A stretch of 64,000 bases of DNA from Jaminaea rosea (Eukaryota; Basidiomycota; Exobasidiomycetes; Microstromatales), in NCBI RefSeq assembly GCF_003144245.1, contig NW_020289982.1, positions 186,001 through 250,000 of the forward strand. The letters run 5' to 3'. Each line of letters opens with the position of its first letter. The stretch's first letter is position 1. This document shows positions 53,752 to 64,000 of the stretch, one piece after another. Below the pieces are notes generated by a model. It ran no database searches and was not told the origin of the DNA. It saw only the letters and a program-made list of their open reading frames with translations. Both the position numbers and the translations under genes were made by a program.

Positions 53752-56713
53752 TTAGTTGTGGCTGGTCAATGACCAGTCAGACAGCGCCACCGACGGAGGA
53801 GCCGTCTTGTCCGCGTCGTTGAGGTTGTCCCACTGCGGCTGGAACCAAACGGCAATGGTGCCCGAAGGGCTGGGAGCCTTAATCGAGAGAACAGTGACGC
53901 CCTTGTTGAGCTGGTCACCCTCCTCGTTGGCCGCCGTGTTCGGGTCAGAGCCGTACTCGCGCTCGGCGGGCGGACCCTGCGTGCTGAAGGTGGCACCAGA
54001 GGGCTGCTGCAGGGTGAGAATGACCGTCTCCGTCTTGGGGAGAGACTGCACAAAAGGCTCGTCAGCGCCACCGTAGGCGTTGGGGTTCTCGACCTTGCTG
54101 ATCTTGAGCGTCGCCGTCCTCTTGTCGTCGGAGAGAGTGACAGTGGCATTGGTCTGCATGCGCCACTCAACCGAGGTGATGGAGCTCGACGACTTGATCT
54201 CGTCCTGAACGAGCATCTGGCGACGCCCGTTGAGGAAGCGGATACCACGCTGGACCGAGCCACTGCTGGCCTGGTTGTAGCACGAGGACATGTCCGTGGT
54301 GAAGTAGGCGACGTCAGACTTGCCGGGGACAAAGTCAATTGCGCCAGTCTGCTTCACGCCGGTCGTCTCCATCTTGTTGATTGGGTGGCACGAGGCCGCC
54401 TGGTTCTCGTTGTTGATGACGAGCGTGTTCTGACCCTGCGTGCCCTTGCGGTAGTACTGCCAGCGGACGGCATTGTCTGCCTCGGACTTGAAGTAGTCGG
54501 TCGAGAGGTAGTTGGCCGAGCCGTACTCGCCAGCCCAGCGGGTTCCAAGGGCGTCAAAGACAAAGTCTCCGGCGTCGAGGTCGCCGTGCGTCTGGTGGCC
54601 AGTAGCGTTGGACGACTTGACGCCGATGTAGGTGCCCGACGTGTCGGTCCACGAGCTGCGCATGCTAGCCCACGAGCCGAGCTCGTTGTCAAAGAACTTG
54701 TCGAGAGCGAGACCGTTCCAGAAGGCGCCCTTGGACGACGTGTCGTACCAGAACATGCTCAGCGGGTCGGCTGCGTCGGCGCGGTCACGCTGGAAGAGGC
54801 CGTAGATGGGCATCTTGTACTGCTTGGCCCAGAGGAACATGCCGTTGGCCGTCGTCGAGTACTTGTTGGGTCCGTTGTCTCCGTACGCGAAAAGACCAGC
54901 TTGGCCAGTCACGTACATGTGGAAGAGACCAGTCTGTCCCCAGCCCTGGTTGGCAGAGAGAAGTCCCTGGTCGTTGCCCGTCGAGGTGAGGAGAGAAGAC
55001 ATGGCGCGAGCCTGAGCATCAGTGCCAAAGTACCAGTAATTGGCCGTCTCGGACCAGGTTCCGTCTTCATAGGCGCCCTGCATGCAGTTGCTCTGCATGT
55101 TGGGCACAGCGTTCTGAACAATCTTGGCTGCGGTGCCAGTCGGGTCCTCGGTCCAGATGGCAAGGGCGCCCAGGAGGAGACCAGAGTTGCACACGCAGTT
55201 CCAGTTACCGTTGGTGTTCTTCCACCAGCCAGCGCTCGTCGAGTACTGGGTCATGCCCTGGTTGAGGCCGTTGGTAATAATCGACCACATGATCTTCTGA
55301 CGCTGGTCGGGTGTCCAGACGTCGTAGAGCCAGTCGTAGGCAATACCAAAAGCGGCGGTGAGCTCAGCCGTGTCGAGGAAGTGAGCAGGATTCCAGACTT
55401 GGTCGTCGGCGAGGCCAGCCTGGACAGCAGAAGGCTTCCAGACGTCGGTCGACGAGTTGCCCGCAGCAGCCTGGAGCTCAGTCCAGGCACGGTCGACCCA
55501 CTTGGTGTTCTTGGAGATGCGGTAGGCGTAAGCCCAAGCCTTGATGCGCTGCTGGACATCACGGGCGGGGTCGAGGATACCAGAGCCGTCGAAGCCGCCG
55601 TCGACGTCGTAGGCAGTAGGAGGCTGGTTGGCCCAGTTTGTCGCATTCTCAAAGATGGATGCGTTCCAGACGGTCAGGTAGGCGTCCTTTGCAATCTTCT
55701 GAGGCAAGCAGTCCCACTCGTACTGAGCAGCCATGAGACGAGGGTGGTCACGGAGAGCGCCAGAGGTGAGGGAGCCGCTAGGAGGGCTGTTGTCGGTGCA
55801 GGTGGCGACCTCCTGGCCGTTGCCCGTAGGGCTAGCGGTAGTAGCCGTCGAGAGGAAGGCGGGGTTGCCGTAGAGGTCGGTGCCCTGATAAGTGAGCTGG
55901 TCACCGCCACCGGCTGCCGCAGCGCTCGAAGCTGCAGATGCGACGGACGAGTCGATGTTGCTAGGCTTCTTTGAGCCTTCCTGGCCGGAGAACGTGCTGG
56001 CGCCCGTCTTCTGTCCGCCGTTGTTGCTGGCAGCACGAGAGCCAAAGATACCACCGAGGACAGCGCCTGCGATGATGAGGATGGCTAGGATACCAAGCGG
56101 AATTCCCCACTTGACCCACTTGGACTTGCCCTTCTTGGCGGGCGCATACGAGTACTTGGCAGCGGTAGCTTGGGCTGCGTTGGGGCGGCGATACGCGCGA
56201 GTTGGTTGAGAGCGCCATGACGAATCGTAGGGATCGTCGGACCAAGCGGCATTGACCGAGTCGTCGAGTGATTGAAACGAGCGGCGTTGGTGGGAGTTGG
56301 GGTGATGGGAGGTGAAATGGTGCAGACGAATGTCAGCAGACTGATCGTAATCCTTGTACATATTGACAAGCTCGCAGAGAAGAGTGGGAGGAAAGAGGCG
56401 TCGTCGCAGCCATCGAGGGTCGCCGACATCGCTGCCCTGCTCTGTGCCTGACGCCTTTGCCCTCGCCTCGTCTTGCGTTCTCATCTCGCCGCTCGCGCTC
56501 GCACTCACCCGGATTGTTGCCGGAGCCAGGCGCACCACCGTAGCTTCCATCTTTATAGTAGTGGTCGCTCTGCGGCGTCTGCGAGCCGTAGTGGTATCCG
56601 CTCTGCTGCGAACCGTACTGTTGGCCAGGGGAGTCATAGTGCCCAGAGTACTGATTGTCGTACTGCGAGGCGTTGGAGTGCATATAAGGGTCGTGTGGGC
56701 GTTGATAGGACAT
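53752..56713 (-). CDS. Membrane-anchored heparinase II/III-like polysaccharide lyase
   Basis: Two exons (56713-56509, then from about 56441 or 56447 to 53752) give about 964-966 aa. The N-terminal cytosolic part is Tyr/Gln/Gly-rich (SQYDNQYSGHYDSPGQQYGS). One TM segment KWGIPLGILAILIIAGAVLG makes it a type II membrane protein. A Ser/Ala-rich stalk precedes the catalytic half. An alpha-barrel shows HPRLMAAQYEWDCLP, AYAYRISKNTKWVDRAWTEL, AFGIAYDWLYDVWTPDQRQK, YEDGTWSETANYWYFGTDAQ, then a beta-sandwich with GHQTHGDLDAGDFVFDALGT and RWAGEYGSANYLSTDYF. The H-x-H-x-D-x-G and NYW patterns are those of the heparinase II/III superfamily, which cleaves uronic-acid polymers. The true substrate is unknown. 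It could be a cell-surface lyase for an extracellular glycan; the glycan-synthesis-type genes to its right fit that. Confidence 0.85.
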
Positions 56714-58117
56714 GGTGGGCAATGAGAAGAGGGGGCCGCAGAGAGATAGGGAAAGGGAAGAGAGGGTGGCAAAGCCGACTGTCGCGAGACTTTTGCTAAG
56801 CCTTCGACTCGACTCAAGAAGTAAAGTGCAGCGCCAGCTATACGCTGAATGCGCTCAAGGATGGAGAAAACGAAGCAACGAGGGGGAAAGAGGGTATGGT
56901 AACAAGGATAAGAAGCCTTTCGAGGATCAGTCGACTCGACGACTGCGATGCCCAGTCGGCGAATCAGGTGTTTCGTAGCGTTGCGTTGCGTTGCGCTGCC
57001 TTCGTCGTCGTCGCGGCGTCGTGGCTGCTCTCCTGTTTGTTTCAGCAGTTGAGTGGCGGCGGCGGCGGCGGAGGGCGGCACTTGCCTGCAGCAGCCCCTG
57101 GCCATCGGCGCGGCGCGGTCACTTTCGACGCCCGTCCACCACACGAGGGCAGGCAGGCAGGCAGAGAGGCCAAGAACGCCGCTGCCCCGGTGGTCGATCA
57201 AATCTTTTCCTCTGTCGGCACGCGAGCCAGAGAGAGCTTCGCCAGCCGTGCGAGGAGCCAGAGTAGGTTGGGTTGGTTCCGCGCTGTCGCCAAGCTCGCA
57301 GCGTACAGCGAGCGTACATTGATCGAGGAGCAGTCAATGGCAGCGAGGAGCGTTGAGGGGAGGGACCAGGTGGTCGTCGCGCGAGCCGCCGGCACGACGG
57401 CATAACGGCAGGCAGGCTGGCAGGCAGGCTCGACAAGCACGTCTCGTGGCAAAGCTCACTACCTGACATTCAGCGGCTCCGAGGAGAAAGACCTTCACGA
57501 TGTCGTCCTTCTTCGCCCTGATCGAGCGCTAGCGGGCTCAATTGAAGGCGACGAAGACGGGCGACGAGGCTAGCGTGCGCTCGCGGTGTCCGTGCGAAAC
57601 GTGGGGGCAATCCGAACACCAACTTTGGGCTCGCCGCGTACACGAGTCCCTTTGTTCTTGCCCGCGCGTTTCCCACGTCGACACGTCGTGACAACAGAGC
57701 TGTGAGCCCGCGATCATGGCAGGGTCGCCCAAGCTCGGCAGAGGCACAGAAGTCTCATCTCGATCAACATCGGCTCTGTGGAGCGATTCACCTCGCGAGC
57801 GAGCGTGCACTCAACCTCGCCCGTGACGGGAGGTCGGGGCAGAAGTCATTGCGCCGCTCGAAGCGGTGATTGCGAGGAAGTCGTGTCGCTTCTTCGTCCC
57901 GCGTGAAGCATCGTGGCTTGCGAGTCGTTGCTGGTCATCTCAGCACTGGAAGAGATCACTTTACCTCCCAGGCGAGATGGAGCCAATACGCTGGTTAGGG
58001 AGCGAGATGCATCGTCAGGGCGCGCGCTTACAAAAGGGAGAGGTCGAATGTATCTTGATGCCCGACCTTCCCCTGCCTCCTCTCCCGATCGCATTGCCCA
58101 ACGTTGCACTCACCATC
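56714..58117. other. Promoter region of the heparinase-like gene and the secreted-protein gene
   Basis: A 1.4-kb divergent spacer. Short GGCA/GGCAGGCA runs occur near 57147-57163 and 57409-57428, and a GGCGGC run near 57057-57071. The open frames here are not protein-like. No gene was recognised. Confidence 0.45.
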
Positions 58118-58557
58118 ATGCCCTTCCCCTGCCACCGCCTCTTCCACGTCGCCCTCGCTGGCCTCCTCTTGGCCATCTGCTGGTGCTCGCTCTCCATCGC
58201 AGCTCCAGCCTCGTCACCTACAACCATCGAGCCAGGAACAGCCAATGCTACGCTCACCGCTTCAGCAAAGAAGCGCGCAAACTCGGTTGGCCCTCCATAC
58301 AACTCCAAGGGGCAAGGCTGCTGCACGGGCGGATACCGCGACCCGAACAAGTGAGGGGCAGTCGAGCGACCCTATCAGGACCGCAGCGCTCGAGCTGACC
58401 ATCCGCCGCTTCCCTCCCGCTTGTGCGCATGCTTAGGTGCTGGAACGCCAACCGTGTGTATTCGACGTGCAACGGGGCACGGGCTGAAGGCCAGGAGGAG
58501 AACGAATTCGGGATCCCGCTTCCCTCGCACGGCCCCCATCGCTTAGCGCCTACCTAG
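58118..58557 (+). CDS. Small secreted cysteine-containing protein
   Basis: Two exons (58118-58350, 58437-58557) give 117 aa in one frame. The N-terminus MPFPCHRLFHVALAGLLLAI-CWCSLSIA has a basic start and a strongly hydrophobic core, as in a signal peptide, with likely cleavage around APA. The mature part has four Cys: GQGCCTGGYRDPNKCWNAN and VYSTCNG, then a charged tail. Size, signal peptide and few cysteines fit fungal small secreted proteins (effector-like or cell-wall proteins), but such features are common. A longer in-frame start at 58058 would put residues before the signal and is less likely. It lies between the heparinase-like and GT2 genes. Confidence 0.65.
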
Positions 58558-58827
58558 CGTGCCACGCACTTTTTGGCAAAGCTTCTTGTTGCTCGAGTTG
58601 AATCGTCGATGGTGTGTCGCGAATTGGGTGTATGAGCCTCGCGCTTGCCTTTATGCGGGAACGAAGGGACACGCCGATCCCCGCACGCTCACGCTCGCTA
58701 CTCAGTCGGCCCTCGCGGTCGCTATCATCGTATATATTCGTGAGGTGACATCCGTGACATCCAATCCTATGGTGACAGTAAAGAACAAGGTGACGAGAGA
58801 AGACCGAGACAAAGAGCAAGATGGAGC

Positions 58828-61400
58828 TCACGCCACGTTGCCACTCTGGCGGATAACACCTGCTGGTGGCGCCGCGTAGGGCAGTGTGGGAAGGGCAGCA
58901 ACGATGATCCTGCTCTTCCCAAAGGTAGCTTTCCCTTCCTTGAGATCGATCGGAGCTACACTTCCACCGCTGTCGCGTCCGCGCGTAACCGTCGTCGCCA
59001 TAGAGCTGCGCGAGTCCTCGCGCACAGAGAAGAGACCGGTGGACGGTCGAGTCGAGGGAGCGTCCTGCGAAGAGTCGGAGGATGATGCCAATGATTCGGT
59101 GTCGTCTGTGATGCCGGTGAATTGGCTGTCTGACCGCAGCAGCGCGGCTGCCGTCGCGATGTTCGAGACTTTTGGCTCCTCTTCGAGTGCATCATGGAAG
59201 TCGACGTCGTGGAAGTCCTCGGAGATGCGCCTGACGGCAAAGTTGGCCTTCTCCTCGACATGCTCTTCCTCGATATCGGAGACGTGCTCCTCCCTTGTGA
59301 CTTGAATCGCGACCTGGGGCGGCGGTGACGTCGCAGTAGCTCGGTTGAACGGAGAGGCGGGGCCAATTGCGGGCGGTGCCATCGCTGGAGCCGGTGTCTT
59401 GGCTTCGACCTCAGCCTCGCTGCCGTGAATGCACTCTTGATCAGCAGAGTCGGCAGCCAGAGCCCTGGTGCGGCCCCACGAGAAGTCGTCCGCGTGCTGA
59501 ACAGCGTAAGCGATGATGCAGCAGCCCATAAAGGGGCCGCAGAAGAAGAGGAGAAGCAGGCCAAGGGCATATTGTACCCTCTGCTTGGCGTTGTTGTTGG
59601 CCCAGCCCACACCAACGATGGTGTAGCACCAAGGGAGGAAGATCATCGACGAGAGAGAGAGCACGACCGTGTAATCGTACCCTCCTTGGCTGATGTGCAC
59701 AATGGCACGGATGAGCTGACCGAGGGTGGCAAAGATGAAAAAGGGGATAGCCCAAATGGCAATGTCGACAAATGCGCAGAATCGTTCCCAAATGTTTTGC
59801 TTCGAGCCAAAGAGGACGACGAGGTCGTTGGCCGAGGTAGAGAGTGTCCAGCGACGGCGTTGGGAGAGGAAGACTTTGAAGCTTTGAGGCGGGTCCGTGT
59901 AGGCGTGGGCTGACCAGCACATGCGCGTCTGGCTCTCGGGAAACTCATTAAACATGTTGACGACTGGTGTGCGGCAAGGTGGATCAAGTCAGCGTGGCGT
60001 CGATGGCTTCAAAGATGGACATCATGCGCGCTCACCATGGTTGCGGTCTTCGCCCGCAAAGGCGCGGATGGCCTTCGCGAGAGAGTCTTGCTGAGTAGGG
60101 TAGTAGCCAAAAGTGTCCACACAGATCTTGTCACCGCACGTCTCATCGACGACCTTGAGGATCTGGCAAGCTCCAGGGAGACAGGTGACCTTGTGCGTAA
60201 CCTCACTCTGGTGCGTGCGTCGCAGAGCTTGCGCACGCAGATATTCCGCATTCTGATAGAGGGACCAGAATCTCCAGGCTGTACCGTTGCGGAAGGCTAC
60301 ACGAATGACTCCAGATACGCCCACCGTCTTGGGGTTCTCGCGGACCTTGGCGATGAGGTGCGCCGTGGCTTCGTCGCTGAAGGTCGTGTCTGCATCTGTG
60401 CCTACAATGTAGTCAAAGTGCCTGATGTCGTTGCCAGCGATGTCTGAGCCAAAGCTCTTGAGGAACTCCTCAGAGAAGATGGTCTCTTCGGCAGGTCGAT
60501 TGTGGTTGAAGGCGTAGAGGAGACTTCGAAGTGCAATGAGTGTGTCACGCTTGCCGCGATTAATGTCCTTGTTGATGACCAGGTAAGGCAAGCCCTTGTA
60601 TTCTCCCCATTGACAATTGATAGAGACTGAAGTGCCGGTCCATGATCGGTAGGCCGACTCATAACGTCGTTGAGCCGTGACGGTCACGTCCTTGCTGGCC
60701 GCAAAGAGGCTTTCGAGCAGCATGTCCGCTGTGGTCAACGACTCGCCAGCGCCCTTGACATGACCGTCGCAGAAGACAATGAGGAGTTTGCGGTGCTGCT
60801 CAACCTTGGCTTGCGAGTAGAGGGACTCCACTGTAGCCTTGACTTCAGCCTCGCTCTCATTGTAGCACGGCACGACGTAGGCGAGCGTGCAGGGGTCCGT
60901 CTTGCGCTCCAATGCCGCGACCTTGGCTGCGTCAGCCTTCTCGTTGACCTCTTTCGATCGCACAAGGCGTGCGAGGGCGGAGGCTGAAGGGGTGAGGAGT
61001 CGCGTGTGGATCAGCCAGCCAGTCATTGAAAGCACCATGCAGGTGTTCATAAAACTGATGCAGGCGCAAAAGGGGATGAAGATGTACCAGATCTTGGGGA
61101 TAGCCCATGACAGACTGATGAGGACGATGTTGGACAAGACCATCATGGCCATGAGGGCGTATTTGGTGTGACGGCGTCGCTGCTTGCCGTCGGCGGTGAA
61201 GCCCGCCATCTTGAAGAGGAAGTGGGGCTCGCTGGCAGCGTCGCCCTTGGTGTCCAACTCGGTGGTCGAGGAGCGCAGCATGATCGCAACGGCTGGTGAG
61301 GAGCTGATAGAGGGCGGATGGAGGATGGCGATGATGGCGTCTTCCAAGCCCTCGACATATCGGGCGAGCGTGTATATATCCTCGTCGAGGATCCCAACCT
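58828..61400 (-). CDS. Chitin-synthase superfamily GT2 membrane glycosyltransferase
   Basis: Processive family-2 glycosyltransferase. Two large exons (61400-60036, 59963-58828) join in frame to at least 833 aa. The first exon starts after an acceptor with VGILDEDIYTLARYVEGLED, so a short 5' exon is still missing; the first in-frame ATG is at 61281. Motifs in order: TM pair (ALMAMMVLSNIVLISLSWAI), LAYVVPCYNESEAEVKATVE, YLVINKDINRGKRDTLIALR (substrate-loop Lys), DYIVGTDADTTF (DxD), CLPGACQILKV, GEDRNH spanning the intron, and SQRRRWTLSTSAND (QxxRW). Several TM helices follow, then an acidic, Ser-rich cytosolic tail. The catalytic set is that of chitin and hyaluronan synthases. It diverges from the dehydrogenase gene at 62646. 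Donor sugar (UDP-GlcNAc or other) is unknown. Confidence 0.85.
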
Positions 61401-62645
61401 CTGCAGAGAGGGCAAAGAGGTTGAGAGGAGAAGTCAGCCAGTTTGCAAGGCGTTCGACGGGATCGCGTGCGCCCCTTCGGCCGCGCTACGGTCGAGACAC
61501 TACGCCACCCCTTCGCAACTGAGCCAGACAAGAGCCCTTGGCAAGACTCTACGCCACTGAGAGGATGCTGCCCTTGCTCGCCCGAAGGGAAAGATCTCAT
61601 GCGTGCTTGTCTCTTCACCTCGTGCTGATCGCCAGGCCGTAATACGTCGCCTTCTGGCTATTCCCATCCCCTTGCTTGACTTTCCCGCTGGCGGCTGCCT
61701 CGCCCTCGCTGCGCATTTGCTGCTCCTGCACGTCGTGCTTTCCCGCCTCTGCGGCCACCCGATATAGAACAGCCACGGCTGTGATCGAGTCGACGCACCC
61801 GCAGTGGGCCCCGCTCACCTGCAGTCGTCGCCTGCATCTGAGAAAGGCAAACAAACAAATGTTGAGAAAGCTCTGTGCTCAAAGTGGTAATGCACTAAGT
61901 GTCGATGGCAAAAGTGGCTTGAAGCCGACGGAGCAGACGCAGCTGCGAGCGGCAGACGCCACTGCAAACGCGACCGGGAGGCCGGAAGCGCAGGCCGGCC
62001 GGACCTTCCCTTTTTCAGGCTCTCGCCTTCATTTCTGGGTGCGATGTCGCCACCGCCAACCAGTCCAACATCACACGCGCCAGCGCGTCTTTCGAATCGG
62101 TGGTGATGCATGGCAAAGACTCCTCGCGAATGCTTCGCAACACCTTTTCGTCCCGCTCATACATTCGAGTGCAGCGTCGCCTCACTTTTCCCGGCGGGGA
62201 GGGGGACCCCTCGTTCGAGGAGGCTTCGCGGGCCATGAATCAACGCCTCCTCATGGTGACATGGGGTCGAGACCAAGGTCATTCAGCGAGATGGACTGTA
62301 GTTACCACGCTCGTCACCTCACCCGGCTCGTCTGCCGCGGCTTAGTAGCCTTGGGGGCGGGGCCTTGAGAGGACAGGAGGCGGAACAAGCACACGTCCAG
62401 TAGCCAAGGCAGTTCCGAAGACGGGCTCAGGCTCAGGCTCAGGCTATGGTGGCGCAGGACGATCGCTACCTCAGTGGTGCGCGACTGAGAGAAAGCTTGC
62501 ATCGCTGCAGCATCTTCGAGCCTTCTTCAAGAGTACATATGAAACGACTGAAACATGCGATCTGAGATCTTTCCCCCATCACCATTCCTCTTCACCTAAA
62601 CGCGGCATCACCGACCTCGCCAGTCTCACTCTATCCTTTAGCACC
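61401..62645. promoter_or_regulatory. Shared spacer between GT2 and nucleotide-sugar dehydrogenase
   Basis: A 1.2-kb spacer between two outward-facing genes, also containing the unresolved first exon of the GT2 gene. A hexamer GGCTCA repeats four times near 62425-62449. CT-rich stretches occur just upstream of 62646. No other gene was recognised. Confidence 0.5.
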
Positions 62646-64000
62646 ATGTTCGCCACGCCTACTCGCCAGCCTGCGCGCGCCTTTCGCCGCCATACTCAGG
62701 CCTCTTTCTTCACGCCCGGTCCTCAAACACCACCCGACACAGAGGTCGAAGCGTCGCCTTTCCCCGGCAAGCTTGACCTCAGCTTCCCAGCCTTCACCGA
62801 TCCCTTCGCCTCCGTGCGCATGGGCATGCCAGTCATCGCCCCTCCCAGTCCAGCAACATCAGACGAGGAAGATGATGACGACATGGACATCAAGACGCCA
62901 TCGAGCATCAGCCGTCTGCCCAGTGCCACGGCTCGACCCTCGAGCCTTGTGGCCAAGCCGCAAGTCCAGAAGCCTTGCGAACCACGACCCACCGTCCTCG
63001 TCGTTGGTGTTGGCTACGTCGGCAGACATCTCGTCGAGCGCTTCAGCGATGCTTGCGATGTTGTCGGCTTGGACCTCAGCGCATCTCGCTGCGATCTGCT
63101 CTGCCGCGAGTTCAAGGCAGATGGCTTGAGCAACATCACGATGATCTCAGACATCGAGCAGGACGAGCGCTGCTCTACCTTTGACTTGGCCCTCATCTCA
63201 GTCCCGACGCTCCTGCTTGCGGACAACAAGACTGTCGACACAAAGCACATTCGCGCCGCCGTGGAAGTCGTCTCTCAGCGAGCAAGGCCTGGAAGCACTG
63301 TTGTCATCGAGTCGAGCGTCACCGTCGGCATGACCAGGGCTCTCCTTGGACCCGAGGGCGCCAATCTGCGTGCTCGAGGCATCTTTGTTGGCTTCAGCCC
63401 GGAGCGCGTAGACCCCGGCCGCACCCTGCCGCGTTTCGAGGACATTCCCAAGGTCGTCTCAGGCATCGACGACGCAAGCCTCGCCGCTATCACTCGTCTC
63501 TACTCGCGCTCCTTCAACAGTGTCGTACCCGTGCGCTCCCTCGAGACGGCCGAGTTCTGCAAGCTCTACGAGAATTGCCAGCGTCTCATGCTCATTACCT
63601 ACGTCAACGAAATGGCAGACGCTTGCGAGCAGCACGGCGTCAACATCCACGACGTGTGCGCCGCGAGCGCTACCAAGCCCTTCGGCTTCACGCCCTTCAA
63701 TCCCTCTCTCGGAGCGGGCGGTCACTGCATTCCTGTCAACTGCTGGTATCTTCTGCAAAACTGCGAGATCCCTGTGCTGCGAGCTGCTGCCGTGTCCAAC
63801 AGGCAGCGACCCGCACGCAAGGCAAAGGAGATTGCTCTCCTCGCCCACGAGCGCAACAGCCGCGCGGGAGACCACCCTCCCTCGGTCCTCATCTACGGCA
63901 TGGGCTTCAAGGCAGGAGAGGCGTCGCTCGCCTACGCACCAACTGTCACCCTCGCCAGGGAGCTCGAGGAGCAAGGTTGCAGGGTCTCGTACTTTGACGA
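62646..64000 (+). CDS. Nucleotide-sugar 6-dehydrogenase (UDP-Glc/UDP-HexNAc type), 3' end cut off
   Basis: NAD-dependent enzyme oxidising C6 of a UDP-sugar to a uronic acid. The open frame runs from ATG at 62646 past the window end (451 codons seen, no intron). A Pro/Ser-rich N-terminal extension of about 115 residues precedes the Rossmann motif VLVVGVGYVGRHL. Then come LISVPTLL, VVIESSVTVGMT, GFSPERVDPGR with DIPKVVSGID, the catalytic-type ETAEFCKLYENC, and the nucleophile region LGAGGHCIPVNCWYLL. YGMGFKAG opens the C-terminal domain. The PERVDPGR-IPKVVSG pattern recalls bacterial UDP-HexNAc dehydrogenases (WbpA/WecC) more than eukaryotic UGDH. The product could feed the adjacent GT2 enzyme. 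Its substrate is not provable from sequence. Confidence 0.88.
   Translation, partial: MFATPTRQPARAFRRHTQASFFTPGPQTPPDTEVEASPFPGKLDLSFPAFTDPFASVRMGMPVIAPPSPATSDEEDDDDMDIKTPSSISRLPSATARPSSLVAKPQVQKPCEPRPTVLVVGVGYVGRHLVERFSDACDVVGLDLSASRCDLLCREFKADGLSNITMISDIEQDERCSTFDLALISVPTLLLADNKTVDTKHIRAAVEVVSQRARPGSTVVIESSVTVGMTRALLGPEGANLRARGIFVGFSPERVDPGRTLPRFEDIPKVVSGIDDASLAAITRLYSRSFNSVVPVRSLETAEFCKLYENCQRLMLITYVNEMADACEQHGVNIHDVCAASATKPFGFTPFNPSLGAGGHCIPVNCWYLLQNCEIPVLRAAAVSNRQRPARKAKEIALLAHERNSRAGDHPPSVLIYGMGFKAGEASLAYAPTVTLARELEEQGCRVSYFD

Noticed and set aside
54385-55974. 529-codon plus-strand open frame
   Set aside because: It lies entirely antisense to the heparinase-like catalytic half; Val/Arg/Gly-rich shadow composition and no start context.
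56714-57201. N-terminal extension of the heparinase-like protein in the same frame
   Set aside because: The upstream frame is Arg/Ala-rich and non-protein-like, while a clean first exon MSYQRPHDPYM with a GT donor explains the start.
61676-62368. 230-codon plus-strand frame between GT2 and dehydrogenase
   Set aside because: Random-looking composition; no motif or splice pattern, and it overlaps the probable promoter region.

Overview
The window looks like nuclear DNA of a GC-rich basidiomycete yeast or smut-type fungus, probably Ustilaginomycotina. That placement is an inference from short GT-AG introns (mostly 60-80 nt), dense genes on both strands, a tRNA-Leu with an intron after position 37, and typical fungal housekeeping genes. 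No sequence search was possible, so names rest on recognised motifs. No LTR element, reverse transcriptase, transposase or CRISPR array was seen.

Layout. 0-7 kb: tRNA-Leu(AAG), a small three-exon gene, then SMC6 (-) and the clamp-loader subunit RFC4 (+) diverging from a 258-bp spacer. 7-12 kb: one very large adenylation-carrier-membrane-hexapeptide protein resembling Pls/PosA-type NRPS-like enzymes. 13-22.3 kb: a run of minus-strand genes: SNF1-kinase beta subunit (GAL83), a sorbose-reductase-type SDR, ESS2 and cytosolic aspartyl-tRNA synthetase (DPS1). 22.9-23.3 kb: a small acidic protein. 24.5-29 kb: a mosaic tandem array of an unrecognised gene family, with complete, truncated and frame-interrupted copies that share exon structure. 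29.5-36 kb: a BCL7-like acidic protein, KAE1, RMT2, calcineurin B (CNB1) and SEC61 gamma (SSS1). 36.5-48 kb: a protein kinase with an FHA-like N-terminus, a C2H2 regulator, a mitochondrial-type thioesterase with a 15-nt exon, an SLS1-like mitochondrial protein and a four-TM protein. 48.3-51.8 kb: TAF1.

53.7-64 kb stands out functionally. A membrane-anchored heparinase II/III-like protein, a small secreted cysteine protein, a chitin-synthase-superfamily GT2 enzyme and a nucleotide-sugar 6-dehydrogenase (cut by the window end) lie in a row. The last two diverge from a shared 1.2-kb spacer. Together they could make, export and trim a uronic-acid-containing extracellular glycan. That joint role is an inference from gene content.

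The two most unusual regions are the orphan tandem array (24.5-29 kb) and the putative uronate-glycan locus (53.7-64 kb). The NRPS-like membrane enzyme at 7.1-11.9 kb is third.
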